In this document: positions 45,407 through 57,356 of the stretch, one piece after another
Layout of the letters: every line of letters begins with the position of its first letter
How positions within the stretch are numbered: position 1 is the stretch's first letter
From: Psococerastis gibbosa
Lineage: Eukaryota; Arthropoda; Insecta; Psocodea; Psocidae
Length of the DNA stretch: 64,000 nt
Direction: 5' to 3'
Assembly (NCBI GenBank): GCA_963971405.1
Contig: OZ020489.1
Coordinates: 19,556,290-19,620,289 of the forward strand
The notes under the pieces: model-generated
What the model was told of the DNA's origin: nothing
Seen by the model: only the letters and a program-made list of their open reading frames with translations
The model's database searches: none
Translations under genes and position numbers: made by a program

Positions 45407-47890
45407 AGATAATTCTAATTGTAGTTTGGCAATATTGGTACTGTTGACGATTTAAAAAAAAACCCTGCGGGTCTTGGTCTGAGGACTGGTAAATATCTTC
45501 ATTAATCGCTGATCACGGCGCTTTGTTATGACTGTTATAGTCAGCAACATATGCCGAGTAGTTTTTTTTTTTTTTTTTTTTTTATTTAAGGCGCGGGACT
45601 CTTTCGAGTATTTGCGCCGGTCGGTGTGTGTGTGTGTGTGTGCGGAAGTCATGGGTGTTTTAGAATGGTTTTGTCTACGGTCTACAGAGTAGACCGAGTA
45701 GGCCGAGTAGTCATCCCCATATACATATAGTAATATTGTTTGAGCGGTTATATTTGCCTCCGCTTTGCTAATTTGCGTTGGTCCATGCAAATGTTGGTAA
45801 ATTTCACTAAATTTCTTGTGTGGCAAAAATGTGAGGATATGGACTTTCGAATTATATTTTTCTTCTATCGAAGATTGGCGATCATCATGACAATCTTAGA
45901 CACATACGAAGATGGCGTATTTCGGACTCCTCAAAAGGAAGTCAAGTATTGTGGAGCATTGAATGTAGGTACCTAGTCATGATGACTGTAACAGAGGGAA
46001 TTGTAATGCAGTGGTTTCCCGTTGCCTTCTGCATCCTTATGCCGTTGACTCTTCCTTGAGTTCCTCCGCCTCCGGGGCCCAACCCCAGGACAAAAGAGTG
46101 TCCTAGTAGTGGTTGATTGTTTAGTGGCCGCAACTCTTCGCCCGCCCCGTCACATAGTCATCCTCGGGCTACTATGGCTATTTCTAGATAATCTTGCACC
46201 AGCAGACTTGCCAGCACACCCTCCGGTTTGCTGCTTGGTCGGGGACTGCTTATTCGTTATGTTCGCAGCTAGCCACCATATCTGGTGACTTTCTCGCTAT
46301 CCGCCACCTGTGGCCCAGCTAGTAGCCTCCATTATTAAATTAATTATTACTTTGTTACCCTGAAAATCCCCGTCTGAAATTGATATTACGATATCAACTT
46401 ACTCTTCTAAAGCGTTATTTTTTTAAAATCATAAAACACTAATAGTCTACCTGATTCATTTTTACATTAAATAACCAACCCTAGCTGAACAGCCTGTGTT
46501 TTTAAATATTCCAAAATTAGAGTAACTATACAGAGCTATAGTAGAATACATATTTCTATAGTCTGCTTGAGTGAAATGCCAAGAGGAAGCTCTTTTACAT
46601 CTTGAATTGATATTACTCTTGGATGAAGAATTGGTTGCAAGTCATGTTGCATTCTTGAGCGATGTTGAAGTGAAGTTAGGTCACAGAAAGTAATGCTTGT
46701 GCTCGCTCTTATGTGCACTGTAGCACGCCCCACGACCATGAGTCGTATTTTCTGAAATGTGTAAAGTAAAAGGATCTGAATTTGGCTGGCTAATTATTTT
46801 CTATGCATTTTTTAGAGCGAACACCAGCCGTTATGGGTGAAATTAATTTTTTTGTCGCTCGTGCAAGTACGCGGAAATAGATATAATTTCCTGATTATGT
46901 GTCGGTGACCACATGACCGCTGATATTAACTAACTTACAATTTGGGTTGAATTTCTATTGTCATACATTATTTGTTGATGATAATAGGCATACCATGTAC
47001 TGTCTATATGCGAGTACCTACAGTATGCAATAGCGCATTATGGCAAATAAAGCTAGACATTTTCTTTATCTGGCAATTGTTCTTGTTAAAAATCTCAGTT
47101 TTTCGAAATCATCCTTAACGTACCTACCTACATTCGACAATCCAGCATATTATTGTATTATGCCAAAACATTACTTAGGTTATATTTCTAATTAATTTAC
47201 TATGCAACCTCTGAAAATTGTATGTTAATAGCTTATGACTGTGTTGTAATTCATTATGAGGTATTTTTACTTTTTTAAGTAGGAAATGATTTTTTCCATG
47301 AAGCCTGGTACTATTCCTCTTCATTAAAAAAAAAAAAAAATAGCCTTCGGCAAAATCAGAAAATTTGACGACTAATTACTGTCAGTGTCAGTTTTTTTGA
47401 ACTTATCCAAATCTCTTTTACCGCCTAAAAAAAAATCACACAAATAACTTGTTCTCATGCCTTTGACTGAGAAACTGGCGTAATGACATTTTTACAATGG
47501 AAACCAAGACACAGCCTTGAAATTCGACCTAGCCAATGCAGACTACAGCACGATATACCGTAACAGATGTAATTAACTCCGACTGTCAGACATTTATTTT
47601 TTAGTTAATCGTGATAATTCTTAATTGACGTGTAAAATCTGTGAAATTTGTCATTAAATAAGGTAGTTATGCATACCAGAACTTGACACAATGGCCATGA
47701 TTTTTGTTCGAAGATGAATGTTCAGTTGCACGTTTTTCAGCGGCTTTTGGCAAATGAATAAATAAATAAATAAATCTGTATATTGCTGTTAAATTATACA
47801 ATCAAGTAATCGACAAGAAAGTATGAAGTACAATCGTCAAAATTTTAGCCATAGAGCCGAAGATTTCTTTGACGTTGGACGTTGGACGCT
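45407..47890. other. No supported gene; GC-richer patch at 45950-46330
   Basis: A long T run with a (GT)n stretch lies at 45559-45640. The segment 45588-45620 resembles 15295-15335 inverted (GGGACTCTTT, TGCGCCGG), an old repeat. 45950-46330 is richer in G+C and unrecognised. Confidence 0.35.
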
Positions 47891-47896
47891 GGCGTC

Positions 47897-48293
47897 AGGT
47901 GGGGTTTCCACCGACCTGCTAGTGCTAAATACAAATACCGTGACGTGGTTACAGATATTCAAGACTTAGGCGGAGTTTCCACCGACCTCGCATTGCAGAA
48001 TGCAAAGACATTGACGGAAATGTTTGTTTTACTCTATGCCATAGTTAAAATTGATCAATGATCATAGAGTAAAATCACAAGCAAACAAACTAAAATTAAA
48101 AAATGGCTTCATGGGATATGTCAAGTACAAACATTTTAATAGATTTCTATAAAAAGAAAAATTCAAATTTCCATCAATGTCATTTGCATTCTGCAATGCG
48201 AGGTCGGTGGAAACCCCGCCTAAGTCTTGAATGTCTGTTACCACGTCACCGTATCTGTATTTAGCACTAGCAGGTCGGTGGAAACCCCGCCTA
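47897..48293. mobile_element. Foldback MITE family A, variant outer ends
   Basis: The inner element matches the other copies, but the outer arms read AGGTGGGGTTTCCACCGACC / GGTCGGTGGAAACCCCGCCT and then GCTAGTGCTAAATACA. The central segment is in reverse orientation relative to copy 1. Confidence 0.83.
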
Positions 48294-48398
48294 ATGCCGA
48301 CAGCACATGCACGGGTTTCCCCTAGGCATGCCAGATCATAGAATCTTGTGAATTACACTCTGAGGTTTTGCACTGACCCTACAATGGAAACGCCGACG

Positions 48399-48590
48399 AC
48401 TTTGATGGCTAGGTGGTAACGTGCTTACACTTGTGCGAGTCTTTACACGCCATGCAATCGGAGACGTGTCGTACTCATCACGGGTAATAACCTACAGAGG
48501 CGACTGAAAAGGTCAATCGGATACATTCATTAAATTGTTTGTATGCGATTAATCTTTTTATTTAAAAAAACAGATTAAAAAAAAAAATCG
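48399..48590 (+). repeat. SINE family B, copy 4
   Basis: This is the best-preserved head: TGGCTAGGTGG is a near-consensus A box, and TGTGCGAGTCT may stand for a degenerate B box. It ends in an A-rich tail at 48565-48590. Confidence 0.72.
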
Positions 48591-48599
48591 CGACAGGGA

Positions 48600-49960
48600 G
48601 AGTCGTCCGTGTGTACCGACCCTTATAGTCAGGAATAATCCCGTTGGTGCAGGCATGTTCCTGACCACAACATCCCAAATTGAAATAGTGCGTCGTCAAG
48701 AGATCTACCAGTCCTGAAGCCTAGACCCTCACTGGGCTGTCGTACCCCGGCCTTTTTTTTTCTTCGAAAGTTTGTGTTTGAGACCCGACATAGCAGATAA
48801 AAAAAAAATGCCGCCAGCCCTGTGTCCGTCATAGATGCATAGCCTTCCCTAATAAGAAAAAACGTGGTTGATGGGCATGTTGCTGACCAAAAGATCCCAA
48901 ACAGTGGAAAGATCAAGAAAGAGGATCCTTTAGACCAGTCTCTATCTTGCTTTCTCTAATTCCAGTCTCCAGACCTCAACCATTTACTTTACTGGGTTTC
49001 GGGCCGCAGCATTATTTTCTTCGCCTTAAATGGGCGCCCATTTGGGCTGGACCTGGCATTGTTTTGCATACAGATCTACTAGTATATCCAAGCTTTTAGT
49101 TTTCGAAGACGACTGCAGTAGAAAAATTTGCAGGCTGGGGGCGCAGCCCCCTAACGCCCCCAGGTTTTGGCGCCCTTGTCTTCTTTTAACCCCTCATTTT
49201 CTTCCCACACCGTATTGCCTACTATTATACATATCATTTATGTACAAATGCTCGTAATGCTCACAAAAAGTAGAACTGACCGCCCTTGACGTTTTGTTCT
49301 ACTTCTGCTGCTACAGTATTCAAATTATAGCCTACTTACTGCGTCTGATTGCTGTTGGCGCAAGTTAAAGAATGTTTCACTGTGAATTGGGAATGGTTTT
49401 TCAATACTATAATAATAAATATTTACTATTTACCAACTAAATTTCCTATGTTGGTACTGAAAAACCCAGTCCCGATTCAGAGAAAACTTTTCTTCAACCC
49501 GCGTGGACAGTACCTAAATATAGGCTTATACGTAGGCCTACTACATGGTAAATTAATACATCGGACATCAATAAACCTGATTATGCTCCCAATATATTAT
49601 GAGTTTTTCATGCATTTAAATTATATATAGCCTACTCTTAAATATATCACAGTTAATAAATTACGCCCCAATTATTCAATCAAAATTAATAGGGAAACAG
49701 ATCAAAGCAATGGCTTACCTCTAACCTTTCCATCATTGCATCTATCCTGGTAATCAGTTTAATTTTCATTTTTGAAAAAGCAGAAGCCCATATTATTTCA
49801 TCCTCCCGAATCGCCGGTAGAAAACTACCCCCTTTCCCCTCCTACACACAGGCAATGACTGGACCTGCGCATTTCACGCGAAACCCACCCTTCGATTCTC
49901 TCTATAACTTCATGTAAGCTAGGGCGTTTTCACGTAACTTTCAGCTGCACAAGATTTTGG
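48600..49960. other. No gene seen
   Basis: Contains the imperfect hairpin GGGGGCGCAGCCCCC (49138-49152) and otherwise AT-rich sequence. Confidence 0.3.
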
Positions 49961-49969
49961 ACTCATAAG

Positions 49970-50158
49970 CAAGGGCGGATGCAGCGGAAAATTTAGGGGG
50001 GGGGGGCACACGTTGTTTTGTAAGTTTAAAGGGCAATTTCGTTTGTTGAAAAGTTGAGTTTTATCCACACACAAAAATTCACTAGGTATCTTATATGGAT
50101 TCACTATGAATTTACTCATTTAGGGGGGGTCATGACCCCCCCTGTGGATCCGCCACTG
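49970..50158. mobile_element. 189-bp hAT-type MITE
   Basis: The ends CAAGGGCGGAT and ATCCGCCACTG are inverted, flanked by a perfect 8-bp duplication CTCATAAG (49962-49969 and 50159-50166). The interior has G and C runs. Confidence 0.88.
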
Positions 50159-50437
50159 CTCATAAGATGGCGAATCTCGTGGGTGACGAAATAGTGTTAT
50201 ACTGTGCATAAGTATTGCATTACGTGGATTGATATAGGATTCATTGAGGGATCTTGATGTCTCATAAGACGAAATTCCGGTGCGTCGTGGGACAGGCAAC
50301 CGGTCTTATATTGTACCTCGATACACAGTATGCAGCCTATAATAATGCGGCCTATGTGAAGGGGGATCTGACTTTTTTAACGAAATATTCTTCTTGCTAC
50401 AACATATATAAAATTAACTGAAGAACAATAGCCTACA

Positions 50438-50567
50438 TAAAATAAAATAAATATTGACTTTTCTTTTTCTATTAGTAATCCAATCTAGCGGAGATAAGGC
50501 TATAAAGCCCTATCTTACACTCAACTAGGAAGGCCCGCGGCCACCTGCTTTACATGCCCTCCGAATA
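50438..50567 (-). repeat. SINE family C, 3' part
   Basis: Matches the body and tail (AATATTGACTT, TAGCGGAGATAAGGCTATAA, CTCAACTAGGAAGGCCCG) and stops before the head. Confidence 0.75.
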
Positions 50568-50671
50568 TTCTGTATATATCGTCCTTTCTGGTTTATCGAT
50601 GTTTCCCCTAGGATATTGTAGTGCATGAAAAGAATAAAACAAAATGACAAATCTAATTTTTTTTACGCTTT

Positions 50672-51690
50672 AAAAAGAACCGGTTTCAGTTCTCTCGAAC
50701 ATGCTTTCCTATTCATCAATTAATGTACGTATCGAGGTAGATAATATGAGTAATTCCATAGTAAATAATTTCTTGGAGTTAAATATCGGTCTCCTCGACA
50801 TTCCCTATCTCAAAGCACTGATTGTTCGATGGGACGATGCATAGTCTAGAACGGGCAGACCAATAGGCTACCTACAACCCAGTAAAATTAATGGCAGGGT
50901 ATGCAATGCATGAATTAATAATTAATTTTTTTTTAATACTTTTTCTACTAAACCCAATCTTTGTTTGAGAAACCAACCTGTTCAGTTTTGTTGCTCTATT
51001 GAACACCTAAAACATACGGTACCTGAAGTTATAATGCATTAATACAAAGGTTCCACAGAAAAGTTATGTTTTAGTCATTTTTCATGAAAATTGAGTTTTT
51101 ATTATTTTTTACCCCTAGAACCAAAATATCAAGGGGCAAGCGACTGGATGTGTTTTTAATGGATTAATAACAACTACAATATACTGTACGTGATTTAAAA
51201 AAAAAAATAGTTGGAGCCGTTTTTGAGAAAAAAAAAATGTTTTATACGTTTGAGGGTAAATCTCCGAAAATTGAATTAGCCCAAAATAAAAAAAAATTGT
51301 CTTAAACCTACATGCATAATTTCATCAAAATCCTCTGAGTACTTTGCTTACAAATCGACGAACAGCAGACAGACAGGCATTTCGTAAAAACTTTTTTTGA
51401 TTCGTGGGGCCAAAAAAAAAAAAATAGTTGGAGCCGTTTTTGAGAAAAAAAAAATGTTTTATCCGTTTGAGGGTAAATCTCCGAAAATTGAATTAGCCCA
51501 AAATAAAAAAAAATTGTCTTAAACCTACATGCATAATTTCATCAAAATCCTCTGAGTACTTTGCTTACAAATCGACGAACAGCAGACAGACAGGCATTTC
51601 GTAAAAACTTTTTTTGATTCGTGGGGCCAAAAATCTCGGGATCGAAAAAATTTCGGCCATCACAAAGCTTTCCTTATACTAACGTATGAT
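50672..51690 (+). repeat. Repeat family G, copy 4, with internal tandem duplication
   Basis: Same order of blocks as copy 2, but a 217-bp unit is present twice (TTGGAGCCG at 51211 and 51428). Confidence 0.85.
51195..51633. repeat. 217-bp tandem duplication
   Basis: Two head-to-tail units are nearly identical (one visible difference, TATACG versus TATCCG). The junction lies in a shared A run. Confidence 0.85.
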
Positions 51691-51699
51691 AAATAGGAA

Positions 51700-52800
51700 G
51701 GCAACATAGCAATAAGGCCGTAGCCAAGGGGGGGTTCAAACCCCCCCCCCCCCCCCCCCCCCGAAATGAAACGGCTTGATACTAGATAGAATCGGATTTT
51801 GAGAGGAAAAATAAAAACCACTATGTAATATCCAAAGAAATTTCTGAAACCATAGCAAAAGGGATATTTTCTTTACTAGCCTACAGTGTGCCTTATTTTT
51901 AGGATGATATTACGATGGTACTGACAGTACGATTAACCTTTTTGGTTTCAAGTTCTGCTTAAAAAGTGTGAAAATAATTTAATTTAAACTTACCACTGGG
52001 GTCATCCAAAATACGTATCCAATGGACGAAAAGTTACTGACACCGTAATTATTAAATTATTTTTACCCTTAAATTTTATAAAATTGCCGTTGAAATTGTT
52101 GCCATAAAATTACCAATGCTCCACCACGATCGCGAGGTTTAGACTGAGTAATTTGTCTTCGCGCCAACAAACTAAACTAGTCTGGGGAGAACGGTGGTCT
52201 CTGCCTCCTCTGCATAGGCTATACTGAGTTCTGTGCACAGTCTGCAGTCCAGCTTAAGGCTATCTAGGCCGTCGGGAAATGGTATGACTTGCTTCAAATA
52301 AAGTCCGACAAACCTTCAACAGTTCAACGTCATGTATAGCCTATGTGTAGTCAAATGACAAGCTCCTATTTGGAGTACCTAATGCGTTTTTTAAAGTTTG
52401 GCTTGTATCGAAAATGCATTAGACGAGCTTTGTTTGGTAAAATATTGACTTGGTTTGGGGTTCGGTTTGTTTCAAAGCCAAACCAAGCTTTTGCTTGGGT
52501 TACAGCCTATAGGTCACATTGGACCATCATCCAGAAATAAGTAATATCAAAGCTTACAATATGGTAAGCTTATTCTACCTAAGTGTACAATATATAGATA
52601 GATATACAGTTAACGTATATTAGACATTGCTAGTGTGACAGATTTATTTTTCCTGAAAAATGAAAAATGAGTCCTCCCAAAAAGCTTGGGAAAACTGTAT
52701 AAATTATATATAAGAGCTTTTTCAAGGTTCTTGTTGTTCAAGCATTTTGTCGAGCTTAGTTTGGAGCTTGGCTTGTAAAAAGCTTATTTAACTTGGTGTT
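51700..52800. other. No gene seen; TTGG-rich decayed repeat
   Basis: A C run lies at 51741-51762. From 52390 to 52815, TTGGCTTG, CCAAGCTT and related words recur, a decayed simple or tandem repeat that resumes at 53171 beyond the next insertion. Confidence 0.35.
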
Positions 52801-52818
52801 CGGTTTGGTTTCCAATCT

Positions 52819-53170
52819 GTTGCGTCTAACGCCTGCTTTCAGCATTTCTGCTTTAAGCAACCCTGTCAGCCTGGCGGGGGGAGTGAGTCTGTTTGTTAAC
52901 TTGAGGCACCCTAAGGGCAGACTCTTTCACCTCGGGGAAAGGGGAGTTGACTAACAGGGTGGACCTCCTGATTATAGTGGATTCCGAACCACTTGGGGAA
53001 CATGGTAAAGTCACACGATTAAATCGGAGGTGACCAGGACTCGACTTATACTGCCTGAGCGAGTTATCATGTCCCACCAGGTTCCCCTGCCAACGCTGTG
53101 CACACTACCAAGTTGCCGCAGTTTGAAACATGCTCTGCTCTAATGGAATCAACATGGCAAGGCCGTTGGC
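52819..53170. mobile_element. 352-bp insertion with 12-bp target duplication, class unknown
   Basis: GGTTTCCAATCT is duplicated exactly at 52807-52818 and 53171-53182. The insert is GC-richer than its surroundings, has no poly-A at either end and no obvious terminal inverted repeats. On the minus strand GGTTCGGAATCC fits a Pol III B box. Part of one end (AGGCTGACARRGTTGCTTAA type) recurs at about 4030-4070. Confidence 0.75.
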
Positions 53171-53266
53171 GGTTTCCAATCTAAACCAAGCCGTTGCTTA
53201 GGTTTGGGTCCATTACAAATTTGGAGGCATGATTGGGCGTGAAAACTCGGGAGTTCAGTCGTTAGC

Positions 53267-53468
53267 TAAGGCGGCTATTCCACTTGTCAATTTTCCCGTC
53301 AAATGTGATTAAAAAGAGTCTGCTACCATATTATAACTTAATTTAAGGAGATTATTATGTAGATACCTAACTATCTATCTACTATCTATCTACCTATCTA
53401 TTATAAATTAAGTTATAATTTGTATTTCATCACATTTGACGGGTAAATTGACAAGTGGAATAGCCACC
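53267..53468. mobile_element. Foldback MITE, family E copy 2
   Basis: TAAGGCGGCTATTCCACTTG mirrors CAAGTGGAATAGCCACCT. The centre AAGGAGATTATTATGTAGAT matches the 36005 element, followed by a CTAT-rich stretch. Confidence 0.82.
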
Positions 53469-53559
53469 TCACTGGAAGTTCTATCGAAATGTATATCTAC
53501 TATACAAGTATTATTATTATTATTTATTATTATAATTTTTAGCCATGTTATTTAAAGAA

Positions 53560-53645
53560 AGAAAGAAAGTAAGAAAATTGTCTTTATTTTCCATATGGGC
53601 GAATTTCGGGCCTTTCGGCCCACTCTTACAATTAACCCATTTAAA
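53560..53645 (-). repeat. SINE/LINE tail
   Basis: A GAAA run and GTCTTTATTTTCC precede GGGCGAATTTCGGGCC, resembling the tails at 42608 and family C. Confidence 0.4.
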
Positions 53646-53948
53646 CACATAGGCGGCTATTTTGTAGCGTATCTATATAGAAGATTGGGTGACAAAAGGG
53701 GTGACGAGTGCTGGACTATAGGCTATTCATAGTAAAACTAGGCTTGCAAACATCAACACAAAACAAAATATAATATAAATTTCCTTTTAGGCTTTAACCC
53801 GAGTGAGCAAAGTCAACACGAAAAATCTATGCAATAATTGTGGTCATGGTGTGAAGAGACTGGTAAAAATACGAGAATGCCAACGAAGGCGCTTATTCTT
53901 TCTTATTTATACGATCTAGCTTAATTATTAAGCATTCATTATAGCTTT

Positions 53949-54336
53949 AGGCGCCCATTCCACCGACCGGCTAGGGCTATTTATAAAAACGGTGACGTGG
54001 TAGCAGACATTCAAGACTTAGGTGGCGTTTCCACCGACCTCGCATTGCAGAATGCAAATGACATTGACGGAAATTAGAATTTTTCTTTTTATAGAAATCT
54101 ATTAAAATGTTTGTACTTAACATATCCCATGACGCCATTTTTTAATTTTAGTTTGTTTGTTTGTGATTTTACTGTATGATCATTGATCAATTTTAACTAT
54201 GGCATAGAGGAAAATAAACATTTCCGTCAATTCTGCAATGCGAGGTCGGTGGAAAACTCGCCTAAGTCTTGAATGTCTGCTACCACGTCACTGTTTTTGT
54301 AAATAGCCCTAGCCGGTCGGTTGAATGGGCGCCTAA
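53949..54336. mobile_element. Foldback MITE family A, copy 6
   Basis: The cleanest copy: TTAGGCGCCCATTCCACCGA on the left, GGGCGCCTAA on the right, with inner TAGGTGGCG and CGCCTAAG junctions. Flanking TA dinucleotides fit a TA target duplication. Confidence 0.88.
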
Positions 54337-54339
54337 TGA

Positions 54340-56279
54340 AAAACTGGTTATGGCCTGGCGCCTAGCTAACTCCCTGAGTCTTATAGGTTGGGTGCAATGC
54401 TTGTTGCAAAGTGCAAAACCCTTGTGGGAAAATTAGTACGAGTACATTCACTGGAAGAGCTCACCGTTCATAGACATGAAAAGTCGTCCAGCAAACCCCT
54501 TTGAGTCTCAATTTTCTTCACGATCGGAAAACAAAGTTACGTAATTAATACCCGTGTAATGGGGTGAGCCTACGATATGCTCGGTTTTCGCCTATTTTAT
54601 CGCGCCGACAGTACGTTAGTTCCTATGTTAGAAAACAATGGATTTAGAGTACAGTAGGTACCGGTACCCATATTCTTAGTTCAAAATTCATAAATTAAAC
54701 TAAAACTCTAGGTTATCTGCATATCTATTGTACAACTGATCGATTCTATTGTAGGTTAGTATACTTACACATTTGTACTGTATGTAAAAGTTAATTTAAA
54801 TCTAGTCTATCTATAAGCCTATAAAACAATTGAGGAGCTTGGTTACAAACGTGGCCAACTCCATTTTTTTTTTACAAAATGGGGTTTTGATCCGACCCTG
54901 CAGAAAATTTTAATGTCCACCTGCACGTTGTAAAATAAAAGTGAAATAAAAGTAAAATAAAGTGACAAAAGCAGCCAGATTGCGCACAGAAGCGCTGAGA
55001 AGTCTAGGGTTACCTATAAACTTAATGCAATTTTCAACAGAAAATCCACTCTCCTGAAGAATTCTACAACTTGGAGTTGGCCATGTTTGTAATATAAACA
55101 GCCTCCTCAATTCTTAAAAAATTCTAGCAAGCCGCAAGTACCCCTTATTAGATAGCCTGCGTCATGCCGTACATGAATAAGCCTAGCCTATAATATAGCC
55201 TGCTGTAGGGTATACATATACATACATATACACACTGTTGTGTCGTATACAGCCACTGCATTTTTGGCTATTTTAAGAAATCAATAACCTTCTATACTGA
55301 CTATGTGGGCCTTAAGGACGTACGTAGAAGTGTAGAATTATCCGGTATGCTAGTATTTCACCAGCAATTTATTATCTATAAGTGGCAAGGTCTACATTTT
55401 TGAATGAAAATAGGTGTTTAGCCATAGGGAATTTGCCGGCCATAACTGCCGGTATAACTGATTGCGCTCTACCGTACAATGGTCTTCCCGAATTTGTAAA
55501 CTATTATAATATGGTAGGTACTCGTAGACGTCATTTAATACAATTAATTTTTAAAGGTTAGGTTTTCTTTCAGGTAATGCTTGTGGGATTTGAGGGGGGG
55601 GGGGCAGCACGGGAATCATTCCTTTGGGATTCCCCCTTCACAATTTCACAAATGTGAAACTACGGTACCTTATTATTAATTGTACCCTTATACAAATAAA
55701 CGATTTCAATTTCAATTCAATACTCCTTACATTCATAGCGACTTCCTTCGGATTCCACTTTCTGCAGCTTTGCTAACGATGGTAGAGCCACCCTTCATGA
55801 GATTATTGTCGCTTATTGCTTGTAACCACCAAGTTGAAACGCATGTGTTGTGGAAATAGATATGCTATTAGCCTATATGTACAGGTTGTATAATAAATGT
55901 AAACGTTCCATAATGGGGGTGGAGGAGTTCGGGTATTAAGTGTGAAATAAAAATGTTGGTTTTCTCCACAAATACTCGATTTAAAAAGTAAATGTTGTTG
56001 CCTCTCCCTGTATTTAATGTTATACAAACATTAATTTGAAGAATCAAATGGGTCATGTTATGGTAGTATTTCCGTTACAAAGCTTAGCCAAAGCGGCTCT
56101 ACTTGTTTCCCTATGAACATAGGATGTAGGCCTAGGCGTCCGGTCTTAAGCTGGTCCTTGACCTGTGCTTATGTAATTAATTTCATTAAAATCGCAGCAG
56201 ATCTATAGCATTATGAGCTCCTATATTCAGCATATATTTAATTTCCACATGACTTTCTTTATCCTATTATTGAATATTA
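54340..56279. other. No gene seen
   Basis: Mostly AT-rich. AACGATTTCAATTTCAATTC at about 55700 looks like a relic of the (CAATT)n-tailed element, and a G run is at 55597. Confidence 0.3.
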
Positions 56280-56403
56280 TTGCTTTCCAATTTATACGTA
56301 GTATAAGGAAAGCTTCGTGATGGTCGAAATTTTCGATTAAGAGATTTCAACGGATTTACTCGTTTTGAAGTCTCAGGAACCCAAAAAATTGGTTTTTACG
56401 AAA

Positions 56404-56439
<36 letters not shown>

Positions 56440-57066
56440 AGTCTGTCTGTCTGTCTGTCTGTCTGTGCATCGATTTCCGGGTAAACTACTCAGTCGGTTT
56501 TGATGAAATCGAATTTCTCGAAAACGGCTCGAACGATTTCTTTTAAATTCACATATATGTAGTCGTTATTAATGTTGACAAAATGCGGGGGGTCGCTTGC
56601 CCCTTAATAGTTTGCTTCTGGGGGTGAAAAAATAAAAATTACTCAATTTTAATGGAAAATGACTAAAAACTAATTTTTCTGCGAAAACTTTCTATCGAAG
56701 ATTTCTACCTTCAGGCATGTTTTAGGTGTAAAATTGAGTAACGAAACCGGATAGGTTGCTTTCCCAAAAAAATGTTTGGTTTTGCCCAAAAAATTATTTT
56801 TTTGAAAAAACGATAGACAATTCGCCCTCAAATGCATTGCGTGCCCTGCCATTATTGCTGTGTGGTGATTAATGTGTTGGTCTGACTGATCTAGAATTTA
56901 TCTCACTTCCAGTGACGTCAGGTGGACAAACCCCCCCCCCCCCCCCCCCCGAGTTATCGGAAATGTAACTATGGGAAAATTATTTACCATGAAATTACTC
57001 ATATTCTCTATCTACTAATGTTGATACATTGGAAAGCATGTTCGAGTAAACTCAGACCGGTTCTTT
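56280..57066 (-). repeat. Repeat family G, copy 5, with expanded (GTCT)n
   Basis: The GTCT microsatellite runs from about 56405 to 56466. A segment downstream of it is deleted relative to other copies. Confidence 0.85.
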
Positions 57067-57356
57067 ATTATATATATTATATATTATTATTACATTATAT
57101 GTTACATATATTGAAAATTTCAGTTGTTTGAAGGTGAGAAATAAGCCTTCTAAAACTGTGGTATATGTAAACGTTGGTATTAGATGGACAGATGGTATTC
57201 GTGATGGTTACACACATGCATATCAAAATGATGGGGAACATTTCTTTTGGACCTTATGGTATCTCTATAAACTGTATTTATACATATATGTCTCGATATA
57301 TATTATGAGAAATTAGACTTGGTAGAGAAAAACAACTGGTGGGGTATCCAATCGTT

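Noticed and set aside
45452-45826. 124-codon minus-strand frame
   Set aside because: It is driven by the (GT)n and T-run microsatellites at 45559-45640, which read as HTHTHT and KKKK. This is a simple-sequence artefact.
46536-46739. 67-codon minus-strand frame reading MVVGRATVHIRAS...
   Set aside because: The composition looks protein-like, but there are no splice sites, no recognisable family and no neighbouring exons. A frame of this length is expected by chance.
56402-56466. CRISPR-like array in the GTCTGTCTGT tract
   Set aside because: It is a tetranucleotide microsatellite without spacers, inside a eukaryotic repeat.
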